Source of the DNA: Gp1-AA122 sp036378535
Lineage (GTDB): Bacteria; Acidobacteriota; Terriglobia; Terriglobales; Acidobacteriaceae
Direction of reading: 5' to 3'
Length of the DNA: 64,000 bases
Assembly: GCA_036378535.1 (NCBI GenBank)
Contig: DASUWH010000008.1
Coordinates: forward strand, 33,707-97,706
Positions within the stretch are counted from its first letter, which is position 1, and the number at the start of each line of letters is the position of its first letter. Shown piece after piece: positions 17,200 to 25,354 of this stretch. Both the position numbers and the translations under genes were made by a program. A model generated the notes under the pieces. That model was not told the origin of the DNA, made no database searches, and worked only from the letters and a program-made list of their open reading frames with translations.

Positions 17200-18657
17200 C
17201 TATCCAACGCTGCCTTCCAGGCTGACGCTGAGTAACTTCTGCGCCTCGACCGCAAATTCCATGGGCAGCTCACGAAAGACCTGTTTGCAGAAGCCATTCA
17301 CGATCATCGAGACCGCGTCTTCGGTTTTGAGACCGCGCTGCTGTAGATAGAAAAGCTGATCTTCACCGATCTTCGAGGTCGAGGCTTCGTGCTCCATGCG
17401 AGCAGTCGAGTTCCTCACTTCGATATAAGGAAAGGTGTGAGCGCCGCATTTGTCCCCGATCAGCAGCGAGTCGCATTGCGTGTAGTTGCGCGCGCCGGTC
17501 GCCCCTTTGAGGATCTTCACCTGCCCGCGATAGGTGTTCTGCCCGTGACCAGCGGAGATACCCTTCGAGACGATGGTGCTGCTGGTGTCCTTCCCCAGGT
17601 GAATCATCTTGGTGCCGGTGTCGGCCTGCTGATAGTTGTTGGTCAGCGCCACTGAGTAGAATTCGCCAACCGAGTTGTCGCCCTGAAGAATGCAGCTGGG
17701 ATATTTCCAGGTGATGGCAGAGCCGGTTTCCACCTGCGTCCAGGAAATCTTCGAATTGACCCCGGCGCATTTGCCGCGCTTGGTCACGAAATTGTAGATT
17801 CCACCACGTCCCTCTTTGTCCCCGGGATACCAGTTCTGCACGGTCGAGTACTTGATCTGCGCATTGTCAAGAGCGACTAACTCGACGACAGCCGCATGCA
17901 GCTGATTTTCGTCCCGGATCGGCGCCGTGCAGCCTTCGAGATAACTGACGTATGCGCCTTCGTCGGCGACAATCAGCGTGCGCTCGAACTGTCCGGTTTC
18001 GGCTGCGTTAATGCGGAAATAAGTCGAAAGCTCTAGCGGACAACGAACACCCTTGGGAACGTATACAAAAGATCCGTCGCTGAACACAGCGGCGTTCAGG
18101 GCGGCGAAGAAATTGTCAGTATACGGAACAACCGTGCCCAGATACTTCTTGACCAGCTCGGGATGTTTCTGCACGGCTTCGGAAAACGAGCAGAAGATCA
18201 CCCCGCGTTCCGCCAATTTCGCTTTGAAAGTCGTGGCCACGGAAACGCTGTCGAATACGGCATCTACCGCCACTCCAGCCAGCATCTTCTGCTCGGCAAG
18301 GGGAATCCCGAGTTTCTCGTAAGTGCGCAGGATCTCCGGATCGAGTTCATCCAGGCTGTTCAGCTGCTTCTTCTGCTTGGGGGCGGAGTAATAGACGATA
18401 TTCTGGTAATCAATAGGACCGTACTTGATATTTGCCCATTTCGGCTCGGCCTGGGACTGCTCCAACGACGCCCAATGTTCGTAAGCCTTCATGCGCCACT
18501 GCAGCATGAACTCCGGTTCGTTCTTTTTGGCCGAAATCAACCGAATCGTATCTTCGTTCAGGCCCCTGGGGACTCTTTCCTCTTCGACCTCGGTTACGAA
18601 GCCCCATTTATAGTCGCGCTCGGCCAGATCGCGAATGGTATTAACGTTGGTGCTCAT
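17200..18657 (-). CDS. sufB: SufB, Fe-S scaffold core subunit
   Basis: 485 residues, the usual SufB length. Landmarks: YKWGFVTEVEEERVPRGLNE at the N-terminus, YVPKGVRCPLELSTYFRIN, LEGCTAPIRDENQLHAAVVE, the GRGGIYNFVTKRGKCAGVNS segment, and the C-terminal IGDKCGAHTFPYIEVRNSTA with a conserved Cys, then DQLFYLQQRGL. SufB assembles the nascent cluster with SufC and SufD. Its start codon abuts the stop of the Rrf2 regulator with no bases between, so regulator and scaffold are one transcript. Confidence 0.96.
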   Translation of the reverse strand: MSTNVNTIRDLAERDYKWGFVTEVEEERVPRGLNEDTIRLISAKKNEPEFMLQWRMKAYEHWASLEQSQAEPKWANIKYGPIDYQNIVYYSAPKQKKQLNSLDELDPEILRTYEKLGIPLAEQKMLAGVAVDAVFDSVSVATTFKAKLAERGVIFCSFSEAVQKHPELVKKYLGTVVPYTDNFFAALNAAVFSDGSFVYVPKGVRCPLELSTYFRINAAETGQFERTLIVADEGAYVSYLEGCTAPIRDENQLHAAVVELVALDNAQIKYSTVQNWYPGDKEGRGGIYNFVTKRGKCAGVNSKISWTQVETGSAITWKYPSCILQGDNSVGEFYSVALTNNYQQADTGTKMIHLGKDTSSTIVSKGISAGHGQNTYRGQVKILKGATGARNYTQCDSLLIGDKCGAHTFPYIEVRNSTARMEHEASTSKIGEDQLFYLQQRGLKTEDAVSMIVNGFCKQVFRELPMEFAVEAQKLLSVSLEGSVG

Positions 18658-19137
18658 TTATTGCATTCTCCCGGACAAGGTTGTGATCGATACCAGGTTT
18701 CCGTGACCGTCGCGCATGGCAGTCAACTGCATGGGCCGGATCAGGTCGGAAAGCATGACTTTGGCCAGCGCTCCGCGGACGATCTGGTTAATGATGCGCT
18801 GGTTATCTTTGATTGGGCATGACGGTTCCAGGTCGCATAGGCCGGTGACGTCCATGCTGCACTCGGTCAAGGCGACTGGGCCTTCCAGAGCTGAGACAAC
18901 TTCGGCCAAAGAAATCGCGTTCGGTTCCCGGGTCAGGCTGTACCCTCCCTTGGTGCCGCGATGCGACTCCAGCAGCCCACTTTGAAGCAGTATTTTCAGT
19001 ACTTTACTGACTGTGGGCAGGGGCAGCAGGGAATGGGCTGCCAAACCCCGCGCAGTGTGGAGCTCGGTGCGCGGGCTGCGGGCCATCTGCGTTATCAGAA
19101 CCAGTCCGTAATCTGTTAATTTGCCCAATCGAATCAT
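18658..19137 (-). CDS. Rrf2-family regulator of the suf operon (Fe-S sensing type)
   Basis: 159 residues. The winged-helix DNA-binding part (about 1-70, with LPTVSKVLKILLQSGLLES and the GTKGGYSL wing) is followed by three cysteines, Cys93, Cys101 and Cys107 (ECSMDVTGLC, PSC), in the pattern that ligates a cluster in IscR and related suf-type Rrf2 proteins. As the first gene of rrf2-sufBCDSUT it probably senses Fe-S status and represses the operon when clusters are plentiful. Phased GTAC motifs directly upstream are candidate binding sites. Confidence 0.92.
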   Translation of the reverse strand: MIRLGKLTDYGLVLITQMARSPRTELHTARGLAAHSLLPLPTVSKVLKILLQSGLLESHRGTKGGYSLTREPNAISLAEVVSALEGPVALTECSMDVTGLCDLEPSCPIKDNQRIINQIVRGALAKVMLSDLIRPMQLTAMRDGHGNLVSITTLSGRMQ

Positions 19138-19162
19138 GGTCAGTCCGCCAGCCAGCTAAATA

Positions 19163-19212
19163 GTACCAATACTGTACGATTTATTGTACCGCATATAGGA
19201 CCGCTTTTGTAC
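19163..19212. promoter_or_regulatory. Four helically phased GTAC motifs upstream of rrf2-suf
   Basis: GTAC occurs at 19163-19166, 19174-19177, 19186-19189 and 19209-19212, with start-to-start spacing of 11, 12 and 23 bp, so all four lie on roughly one face of the helix. The first two are flanked by an inverted repeat AGTA-CCAA-TACT. Position 26-75 bp upstream of the rrf2 ATG fits an operator for the regulator. A minus-strand TACTAT at 19160-19165 could be the -10 box. Confidence 0.5.
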
Positions 19213-19368
19213 CCTTTTCTTTCGCGCTCCTTGGGTCCCGCGAATTGGGCTCCAGAGTTCATTTATTGCCGATTCTCTCCGGCTTTGCTCGGGCTTTCCA
19301 TGCCATCTCTTCCCCTCCAGGACGCATCCGTATTACGGCACTTGAACATGAGTTAAGGAGCAGCGTTT

Positions 19369-19800
19369 ATGCCGGAGAAGGCAACGTTAGAGCATGCAAA
19401 AGAGGACTTGCGGGAGGGAAAGTCTCCCAGCACGGCGGCAGGCGAGTTCGTACGTGAAGAGATCGAGCACGTGCGTGAAGGCAAGCATGGCGCTCGCTCG
19501 CCCCAACAGGCCATTGCCATCGGCTTGAGCAAAGCGCGGAGGGCAGGTATTCCCCTCAAACCGCCGGCTCGCGGAAAAGCCAAGGAGAGCACCAGGAAGA
19601 GCGCGGAACGCGATTATCGGAAGGGGAAAAAGGGCAAGACTAAACCCCGTCGAAAAGCATCACGCGCTCGTGAGGCAGCTCTGAAGCGCGAACCGCGGAG
19701 CACGGCTTCGCATAAAGCGCTTTCGCAGCAGGCTCGACAAGCCGCACGCAGGCGCAAGACACAAAGCGGACGGACCTCAAGCACCCGGCGCGCAGCTTAG
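19369..19800 (+). CDS. Lys/Arg-rich histone-like protein (DUF6496-type)
   Basis: 143 residues, strongly basic. The N-terminal 65 residues contain two helical units resembling the DUF6496/KGG-like stress protein motif (KEDLREGKSPSTAAGEFVRE and REGKHGARSPQQAIAIGLSK), and the remainder is a disordered Lys/Arg/Ser/Ala-rich tail (KSAERDYRKGKKGKTKPRRK) similar to histone H1 tails. Binding to DNA or RNA is a reasonable inference. A strong AAGGAG site precedes the ATG. It is a single plus-strand gene between the suf promoter and the ParB-like gene. Confidence 0.8.
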   Translation: MPEKATLEHAKEDLREGKSPSTAAGEFVREEIEHVREGKHGARSPQQAIAIGLSKARRAGIPLKPPARGKAKESTRKSAERDYRKGKKGKTKPRRKASRAREAALKREPRSTASHKALSQQARQAARRRKTQSGRTSSTRRAA

Positions 19801-19828
19801 ATTGCTGGCTAAGCTGGCTAGTAAGGAC

Positions 19829-19860
19829 CCAGGTCCCCCGCTTTGCTCGGGATGACAATA
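19829..19860. repeat. Short dispersed repeat
   Basis: The string ending GCTCGGGATGACAA matches the end of the larger repeat at 7961-8047 (TTCGGGATGACAA) and is preceded by GGTCCCCC-like sequence in both places. It lies between the histone-like gene and the ParB-like gene. Confidence 0.4.
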
Positions 19861-19916
19861 TTGCTTCGGCGCCAATGGTGATTCACCTTGGTTCTAAACT
19901 CAGGTAGAGTCTAGCC

Positions 19917-20882
19917 ATGGTGAAGCGTGCGCCGCCTCGGCGACGGCCTCGGAAGGCGAAGCCGGGAACAAAAGGTCTCGGTCCGGCGGAGTGTGTTTTA
20001 GAAAGGCCTTCAGGAGCGGCTGTAGAAGTCGTGTCGGCTATTGAGAAAGTTGGCGGCTGCGTGGTGGGATCGTACAAAGAGCCGCTTGGCGGCCACCCCG
20101 TATTGATTTCGATTCTGCCGATCGATGCTATTGAGCCCACGCCTTTTCAGCGCGATCTCTCCGACACCCACCACAAGCGTCTGGCTGACGTGATCAATAA
20201 GACTGGTCGCTTTCTTGACCCGATTATCGCCGTTCCGGCTCCGGACGGCGGCGGGTTCTGGACCCCCAACGGGCGCCACCGTTTGGCAGCAATGCGGCGT
20301 CTAGGCGCAAAATCGATTGCCGCGCTGGTGATTGCTGACCGCGAAGTCGCATGGCAGATCCTCGCGCTGAACACGGAGAAGGCACACAACCTGAAGGAGC
20401 GCTCTCTCGAAGTAATCCGCATTTACCGCGGGCTGGTGGAGGAAGATGGCACGCGCCCCGAATCACAGTTTTCTTTTTACCTGGAGGAGTCTGCTCTGGT
20501 TACGCTGGGAATCTGCTATGAACGCGTTCCCCGTTTTGGCGGCGGCGTTTACTACTCCATACTGCGCAGATTGGAAAGTTTCCTCGATGCGCCCGTGAAG
20601 TCGGTCCTCAAGGAGCATGAGAAACACGCCACCGCGGTACTGAATCTGGAGGAGAAGGTTGCTGCCGTAGTAGCTAAGCTGAAGGAACGGGGATTAGTCA
20701 GTCCTTATTTGCGTGCCTTCGTGGTGGCTCGCATTAACCCGCTCCGCTGGATACAAGGAGATCCGCCGCCGCTAGAACAAGTGTTGAGAACCATGAACGA
20801 GCGAGTGGCGAAATTCAATGTGGAGAAGATTCGACCACAGGATCTTGCAGGCGCCGGGGGGCCGCCGGATGAGGAAAATTAG
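19917..20882 (+). CDS. Orphan ParB/Sulfiredoxin-fold N-terminal domain protein
   Basis: 321 residues. A basic N-terminal tail (VKRAPPRRRPRKAK) precedes a ParB-type nuclease/CTPase fold at about 66-150 with GRHRLAAMRRLGAKSIAALV; GRHRLAA (119-125) is the ParB box equivalent. There is no ParA gene nearby and the central helix-turn-helix of chromosomal ParB is not apparent; the C-terminal half is alpha-helical (HEKHATAVLNLEEKVAAVVA). This makes it a ParB-like protein of unknown role rather than a segregation factor. The ribosome site is weak. The stop is 44 bp from the convergent histidine kinase gene. Confidence 0.8.
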   Translation: MVKRAPPRRRPRKAKPGTKGLGPAECVLERPSGAAVEVVSAIEKVGGCVVGSYKEPLGGHPVLISILPIDAIEPTPFQRDLSDTHHKRLADVINKTGRFLDPIIAVPAPDGGGFWTPNGRHRLAAMRRLGAKSIAALVIADREVAWQILALNTEKAHNLKERSLEVIRIYRGLVEEDGTRPESQFSFYLEESALVTLGICYERVPRFGGGVYYSILRRLESFLDAPVKSVLKEHEKHATAVLNLEEKVAAVVAKLKERGLVSPYLRAFVVARINPLRWIQGDPPPLEQVLRTMNERVAKFNVEKIRPQDLAGAGGPPDEEN

Positions 20883-20925
20883 GACAGCCGGCAGCGACGG
20901 CTCAGAGCTGAAAATGGTTGTAGAG

Positions 20926-22368
20926 CTATGCTGCCGGGAGAGAGAAATGAAAGACAGACCCGCGCCCCAACTGACTGACTACTCCGATCTTTCCGCCATG
21001 TAATTCCACGATGGCTTTGGCAATGGCCAGGCCCATCCCGGTACCTTGAATGATCATCCGCTGATCGCGTCCGCGGTAAAACTTCTCAAAAATCATCTCC
21101 TGTTCTGCATCGTCAATGCCAGCGCCATGATCAGCCACGCTGGTGGTAACCTGGCCGTCGCGCAGCTCCGCTGTGATCTGGATGGGCGAATTCGGTGGTG
21201 AGTATCGGGCAGCGTTGTCGAGCAGGTGTACGAGAACCTCGCTGATACGATCGACATCCATTCGCACTGCAGGCAAGCCCTCAGGAATGTTCAGGCTCAG
21301 CGGGTGCCGCTGCGCCGCCTGCTTCACCTTAGCTACGGCGGCTTCGACAGCATCGCCAATAGGCCGGGATTCGAAGTGGAATTCCAGTTGATGAGCGTCT
21401 AACTGCGCCACTTCGGCCGCTTCTCCAATCAGCCGGTTCAAGCGATCGCTCTCTTCATTAATAACCGTGAGCAAGTCCTTGCGCTGATTAGGGTCCAACT
21501 CCGCTTCCGACATTAGGGTTTCGGCAGAAGCCTTGATGGCGGTGAGAGGAGTACGAAACTCGTGGGTTACCGAATCCAACAAAACAGAACGGAGACGGTC
21601 GCTTTCCCGGGCGCCTTCGGCCTTGGTTAATTTTTCCACGGTATGCGCGCGTTCAATGGCGATAGCGGTCAAGCTGCCAATAGCTTCCAGAGTCTCCCGC
21701 GAAAGGTTGCAGCCAGATAGCCCGATGGTTCCTACCGAGCGTACCCCCATGCGCAAAGGCATGAAGCAGAGCCCATGCTGGCGATCGAGAACCGGCTCTC
21801 CGCGCCCGCTGATGGCCTTCAACTGCTCTGCAGGAAATAAAGTCCGGCTGGAGGGATCCAGGTAGTAAGTTTCGTGTTTGCTTTCCAGGAACATGGCGGA
21901 ACCGGTGACCCCAAAGGCATCCACGATGTACTTGGGAATGAGATTGAGCAGGCCAAAGACATTTTCCGTGACCAGCAGCTGCTGGCTGAAGCTATACAGA
22001 CGTTCCACTTCGCGTCGCCGCTGATGCGATGCGATGGCCTCACGCCGGGCGCGTTCCGATAGCTGGCTTGCGATAATGGCGGTAAAGAGGAATGTAAACA
22101 GCGCAATCCAGTTTTGGGGATCCGCGATGGTGAAATGCAGTAACGGGGGTAGGAAGAAGTAGTTGTATGCCATGGTGGCCAGAATGGCCATGAAGATGGC
22201 GTAGCGCAGGCCCCACAGAGCAGCAATCACTAATATCGCGAGCAGAAACGAAAATCCCACCGTGGTCGGGTTTACGCGAACCCAGCGGTAGTAAATCAGT
22301 GTGATTCCACCCACCAATACGGCAGCGGTCGCAAAGCGTACTATGTGGGTGGCGGCGAGGCGCTTCAC
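20926..22368 (-). CDS. KdpD-like sensor histidine kinase without the N-terminal KdpD domain
   Basis: About 480 residues from the GTG at 22368. It has a DUF4118 membrane part with four closely spaced hydrophobic segments (FATAAVLVGGITLIYYRWV, FSFLLAILVIAALWG, FMAILATMAYNYFF and WIALFTFLFTAIIA), a GAF-like domain, then HisKA with the phospho-acceptor His in SVTHEFRTPLTAI, and HATPase_c with N-box LLDNAARYSPP, G1 DHGAGI and G2 GTGMGLAIAKAI. The cytoplasmic KdpD sensor and USP domains (about 400 residues) are absent. The frame is open further 5', but those residues overlap the response-regulator start and look non-coding. Confidence 0.85.
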   Translation of the reverse strand: MKRLAATHIVRFATAAVLVGGITLIYYRWVRVNPTTVGFSFLLAILVIAALWGLRYAIFMAILATMAYNYFFLPPLLHFTIADPQNWIALFTFLFTAIIASQLSERARREAIASHQRRREVERLYSFSQQLLVTENVFGLLNLIPKYIVDAFGVTGSAMFLESKHETYYLDPSSRTLFPAEQLKAISGRGEPVLDRQHGLCFMPLRMGVRSVGTIGLSGCNLSRETLEAIGSLTAIAIERAHTVEKLTKAEGARESDRLRSVLLDSVTHEFRTPLTAIKASAETLMSEAELDPNQRKDLLTVINEESDRLNRLIGEAAEVAQLDAHQLEFHFESRPIGDAVEAAVAKVKQAAQRHPLSLNIPEGLPAVRMDVDRISEVLVHLLDNAARYSPPNSPIQITAELRDGQVTTSVADHGAGIDDAEQEMIFEKFYRGRDQRMIIQGTGMGLAIAKAIVELHGGKIGVVSQLGRGSVFHFSLPAA

Positions 22369-22403
22369 GTGCCGAATTGTATCTGACCAAGGAGCAAATT
22401 GAC

Positions 22404-23105
22404 GTGGCCGGCGAAAACAAGGGCAATATTCTGGTGGTGGACGACGAACCACAGATTACCCGTGTGTTGAAGACCACCCTGTCCAGCCAGGGCTATGGAA
22501 CCCGCGCCGCTTCTGATGGAGATGAAGCGGTACAGCTCATGAAGGACTGGTCTCCGGACCTGATTATTACGGATTTGCGCATGCCCAACATGGATGGCTT
22601 GGAATTGTGCCGGCAGGTTCGCCAGAAATCCCGGGTTCCGATCATTGTTCTCTCGGTAAAGGGCGAGGAGAGAACTAAAGTGGCGGCGCTGGACGCGGGC
22701 GCCGACGACTATGTGATGAAACCGTTCAGCATCAACGAACTTTTAGCCAGAGTGCGAGCCAACCTGCGGCGAGTCGCCACCGAGCAGCTGCCGGAAGCGC
22801 AGTCCATTGAAAAAGGAGATTTCCGTATCGATCTTCAAACCCGCAGCATCCTGGTTAAAGATCGTGCCGTACACCTGACGCCGAAGGAGTTCGATTTACT
22901 TGTCTATCTCGCCCGCCATCCTGGAAAAGTGATCACCCACCGCGCCCTGCTGTCGGCTGTTTGGGGCGAGAACAGTGTCGAGCAGCCGGAATACATTCGC
23001 GTGTTTATCGCGCATTTGCGCAAAAAGCTTGAGCCTGATGAAGCCGCTCCACGCTACATCATCACTGAGCCGTGGGTCGGGTACCGCTTCGAGCCGGGAG
23101 ATTGA
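22404..23105 (+). CDS. KdpE-like OmpR-family response regulator
   Basis: 233 residues from the GTG at 22404, chosen because an AAGGAG site lies 9 bases upstream; the earlier in-frame TTG at 22377 lacks one. The receiver domain (about 7-120) has the acidic pair DDE at 13-15, phospho-acceptor Asp57 in IITDLRMPNMDG and the KPF lysine. The C-terminal OmpR winged helix (about 130-230) contains LTPKEFDLLVYLARHPGKVI and YIRVFIAHLRKKLEPD as in KdpE. It is divergent from the sensor kinase with only about 35 bp between the two start codons, which is unusual for this pair. Confidence 0.88.
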   Translation: MAGENKGNILVVDDEPQITRVLKTTLSSQGYGTRAASDGDEAVQLMKDWSPDLIITDLRMPNMDGLELCRQVRQKSRVPIIVLSVKGEERTKVAALDAGADDYVMKPFSINELLARVRANLRRVATEQLPEAQSIEKGDFRIDLQTRSILVKDRAVHLTPKEFDLLVYLARHPGKVITHRALLSAVWGENSVEQPEYIRVFIAHLRKKLEPDEAAPRYIITEPWVGYRFEPGD

Positions 23106-23139
23106 AGCGGTCCCGTAACGAACACGCATGCGCCCATCT

Positions 23140-24162
23140 CTATTTGGCTGACTTGCGCGCGATGTTTTTTGCGCCCACTTCCGCGGGATCGTGATCGTAG
23201 TATTCGTAAGCCGACATCGGCTTCTCGTAATTCAGTGCCCAAGTCCGCTGTTCCGCAGGTAGCTTCTGCAGCACGCGAGCCATCTCCCGGATGTGAGTGG
23301 CAACGGCTCCGCAGCAAGCGCCGATGTAGTCGACTCCGATTTCCCGCGCCCGTTGTGCATACGCCGCCATCTCTTTGCGGCTGAGTTGAAGATTGTCGAG
23401 TTCGAAAGGAAATTGCGGCAGACTAGTGAAATCGGGCTTATCGGCTGGCGTGTGATAAGCAACCGGCTGGGCAGCAAGAAACGCATTGGGTACAGCCTTA
23501 CGCATTTCTTCCAGCGGCTTGAATATGTGCTCAGGCGGACGCAGGCAGTTCATACCCACGATGTCGGCTCCGGCATCGACCAGCGTTTTGGCCGCTTCTG
23601 CCGCGCTCTTCCCTTCCGCCGTGAGATTCTGATTTTCAAAACAGATAGTGACCATCACCGGCAATCCAGTCCTCTTGGCACATTCCACTGCGATGAGCGC
23701 CTCTCCGAGCCAGGAAAAAGTTTCGCCGATAATGAAATCCACCCCTTCGCCGACCTGTACTGCCAACTGCTCATCGAAAGTTGCCCGGACTCGATCTTTC
23801 GCGGCACTGCTCTCGGGTTCGTACATCCAGGTAAGGCTCAGATTTCCGGCAACCAGGCAGCGTTGTCCGGCGACTTCCTTAGCAATGCGCACCGCGGCGC
23901 GGTTCAGATCCTCAAGCCGATCCTGGAGGCCCACGGTCGCGAGCTTGTCACGGCTGGCATAGAAAGTGAGCGCCTGCAGGACTTCGGCGCCGGCCTCGCG
24001 AAACTCAATGTGAAGTTGGCGCAACGCTTCGGGATTAGTGAGGGCAACCTCGGGCGTGAACGGGCCTGCGCGCACCCAGCCGCGTTTTTCCAATTCCAGC
24101 AGATATCCACCATCGCCTAAAACCGGTCCTTGCTTCAGCTTCTGCAGAATGCCGTTTTTCAT
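23140..24162 (-). CDS. Betaine-homocysteine S-methyltransferase-like (zinc-dependent methyltransferase)
   Basis: 340 residues from the ATG at 24162, which has a GGGAGA site; the upstream extension in frame overlaps the preceding gene and is rejected. A homocysteine-binding TIM barrel beginning GPVLGDGGYLLELEKRGW. The three zinc-ligand cysteines of BHMT are present: Cys206 in VGMNCLRPPEH and Cys283-Cys284 in YIGACCGAVATHIREM. The enzyme would transfer a methyl group from a donor such as glycine betaine to homocysteine, giving methionine. The donor is inferred from the neighbouring FAD oxidases, not from residues. Confidence 0.85.
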   Translation of the reverse strand: MKNGILQKLKQGPVLGDGGYLLELEKRGWVRAGPFTPEVALTNPEALRQLHIEFREAGAEVLQALTFYASRDKLATVGLQDRLEDLNRAAVRIAKEVAGQRCLVAGNLSLTWMYEPESSAAKDRVRATFDEQLAVQVGEGVDFIIGETFSWLGEALIAVECAKRTGLPVMVTICFENQNLTAEGKSAAEAAKTLVDAGADIVGMNCLRPPEHIFKPLEEMRKAVPNAFLAAQPVAYHTPADKPDFTSLPQFPFELDNLQLSRKEMAAYAQRAREIGVDYIGACCGAVATHIREMARVLQKLPAEQRTWALNYEKPMSAYEYYDHDPAEVGAKNIARKSAK

Positions 24163-24178
24163 GGCTGTCTCCCTGAAC

Positions 24179-25354
24179 TTAATTTTCTGTGTATTCAAAT
24201 TCCGGACGGATCGGCTGACCCTCGGCGAAGCGGCCGACCCGGAACGCCGAGATATCGACTGTTTTCGCTTTGCCATCCACTATCAGTTCCGCCAGTACCA
24301 GGCCGATCGCTGGTGAGATCTTGAAACCCATGCCGGAAAACCCTGCCGCCAGATACAAGCCCCGCACGGCGGGAATCTCCCCGAGCAAGGCGCGATAATC
24401 CGGCGTCAAGTCATAGACTCCGGTGATCCCTCGGACTAATTCCGCCCTCTCAAGCCGCAGGATGCGCCTGCATGCAACATCAGCTAGGGCGGCCAGCGAT
24501 TCTTGTGACGCCTTTTGCGGAAAGTCTTCCGGGTCGACGTTTCGCTCCCCCGTGAAGGCACCCACCAGAGTTTTGTCGTGGCCTTCCGAGCGAAAATAGA
24601 CAGACAGGATGGAATCGATACAGGCGCATCCTCCGGATTTCATTCCAGCTGGATTTTTCAGGATGCATACTTCGTGGTACTCGGTCTGAATTGGCAGATC
24701 GACATGAGCGCTGGCCAACAATGGCTTGCTCCATTGCCCCGCGGCCGCGATCACCACCGGTGCCTCGATCTCACCGTGATCTGTAACGACGCCGGTGACG
24801 CGATCACCGCTCATCAGCAGTTTCGTCACTCGACTTTTCGGGCGGTATTCCACGCCCAACTCTCGCGCGCTGGTCAGGAAATCTTGGGCCACTGCGGCGC
24901 CGTCCCCGTAACCGGATTCAGGCTCGTATGCCGCGGTAACGACATCGTCCACGTACCAGTCCGGTTCCAGCTTGCGAAGTTCCGCTGCCGAAAGCAGTTC
25001 CACCTTGACGCCGTGTTTTCGTTGCATGTGGACGTTGGCCTTGAGCAAGTCGACCTCGTTAGGAGGAACAATCTGCACAAAGCCGGTCCGGCGGAAGTCT
25101 CCCGGCTGGCCCGTAATCTCAGCCCAATTCTGAAACATCTCCAGGCTCTTGACCGCCAACTGCACCTCGGGCGGGAAGGTATAGTGCATGCGAATGAGGG
25201 CCGATGAGCGTCCACTGGCGCCGCGTCCTACGAAATCCTTATCGAGAACGACAATTTTCCCGGCGCGGCGTTTGGCAAGATGATAGGCGATGGAAGTACC
25301 CATCACCCCCGCGCCGATCACGAGAAAATCGGGGGATTGTCCGTTCTTGTTCAT
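24179..25354 (-). CDS. FAD-dependent amine oxidoreductase, sarcosine/dimethylglycine oxidase type (DAO family)
   Basis: 391 residues from the ATG at 25354. Residues about 9-40 are the FAD Rossmann motif (FLVIGAGVMGTSIAYHLAKR), followed by GRGASGRSSALIRMHY and the C-terminal GLYLAAGFSGMGFKISPAIG, as in DadA and sarcosine oxidase beta subunits. The start overlaps the stop of the upstream oxidoreductase by 4 bases (ATGA). It ends 16 bp before the BHMT-like gene, so oxidation of a methylated amine produced by the methyltransferase (dimethylglycine or sarcosine) is a coherent hypothesis. No folate-binding GcvT domain is present. Confidence 0.85.
   Translation of the reverse strand: MNKNGQSPDFLVIGAGVMGTSIAYHLAKRRAGKIVVLDKDFVGRGASGRSSALIRMHYTFPPEVQLAVKSLEMFQNWAEITGQPGDFRRTGFVQIVPPNEVDLLKANVHMQRKHGVKVELLSAAELRKLEPDWYVDDVVTAAYEPESGYGDGAAVAQDFLTSARELGVEYRPKSRVTKLLMSGDRVTGVVTDHGEIEAPVVIAAAGQWSKPLLASAHVDLPIQTEYHEVCILKNPAGMKSGGCACIDSILSVYFRSEGHDKTLVGAFTGERNVDPEDFPQKASQESLAALADVACRRILRLERAELVRGITGVYDLTPDYRALLGEIPAVRGLYLAAGFSGMGFKISPAIGLVLAELIVDGKAKTVDISAFRVGRFAEGQPIRPEFEYTEN

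Noticed and set aside
20926..23105. A full kdp potassium-transport locus
   Set aside because: No kdpF, kdpA, kdpB or kdpC gene is present and the kinase lacks the KdpD sensor domain.
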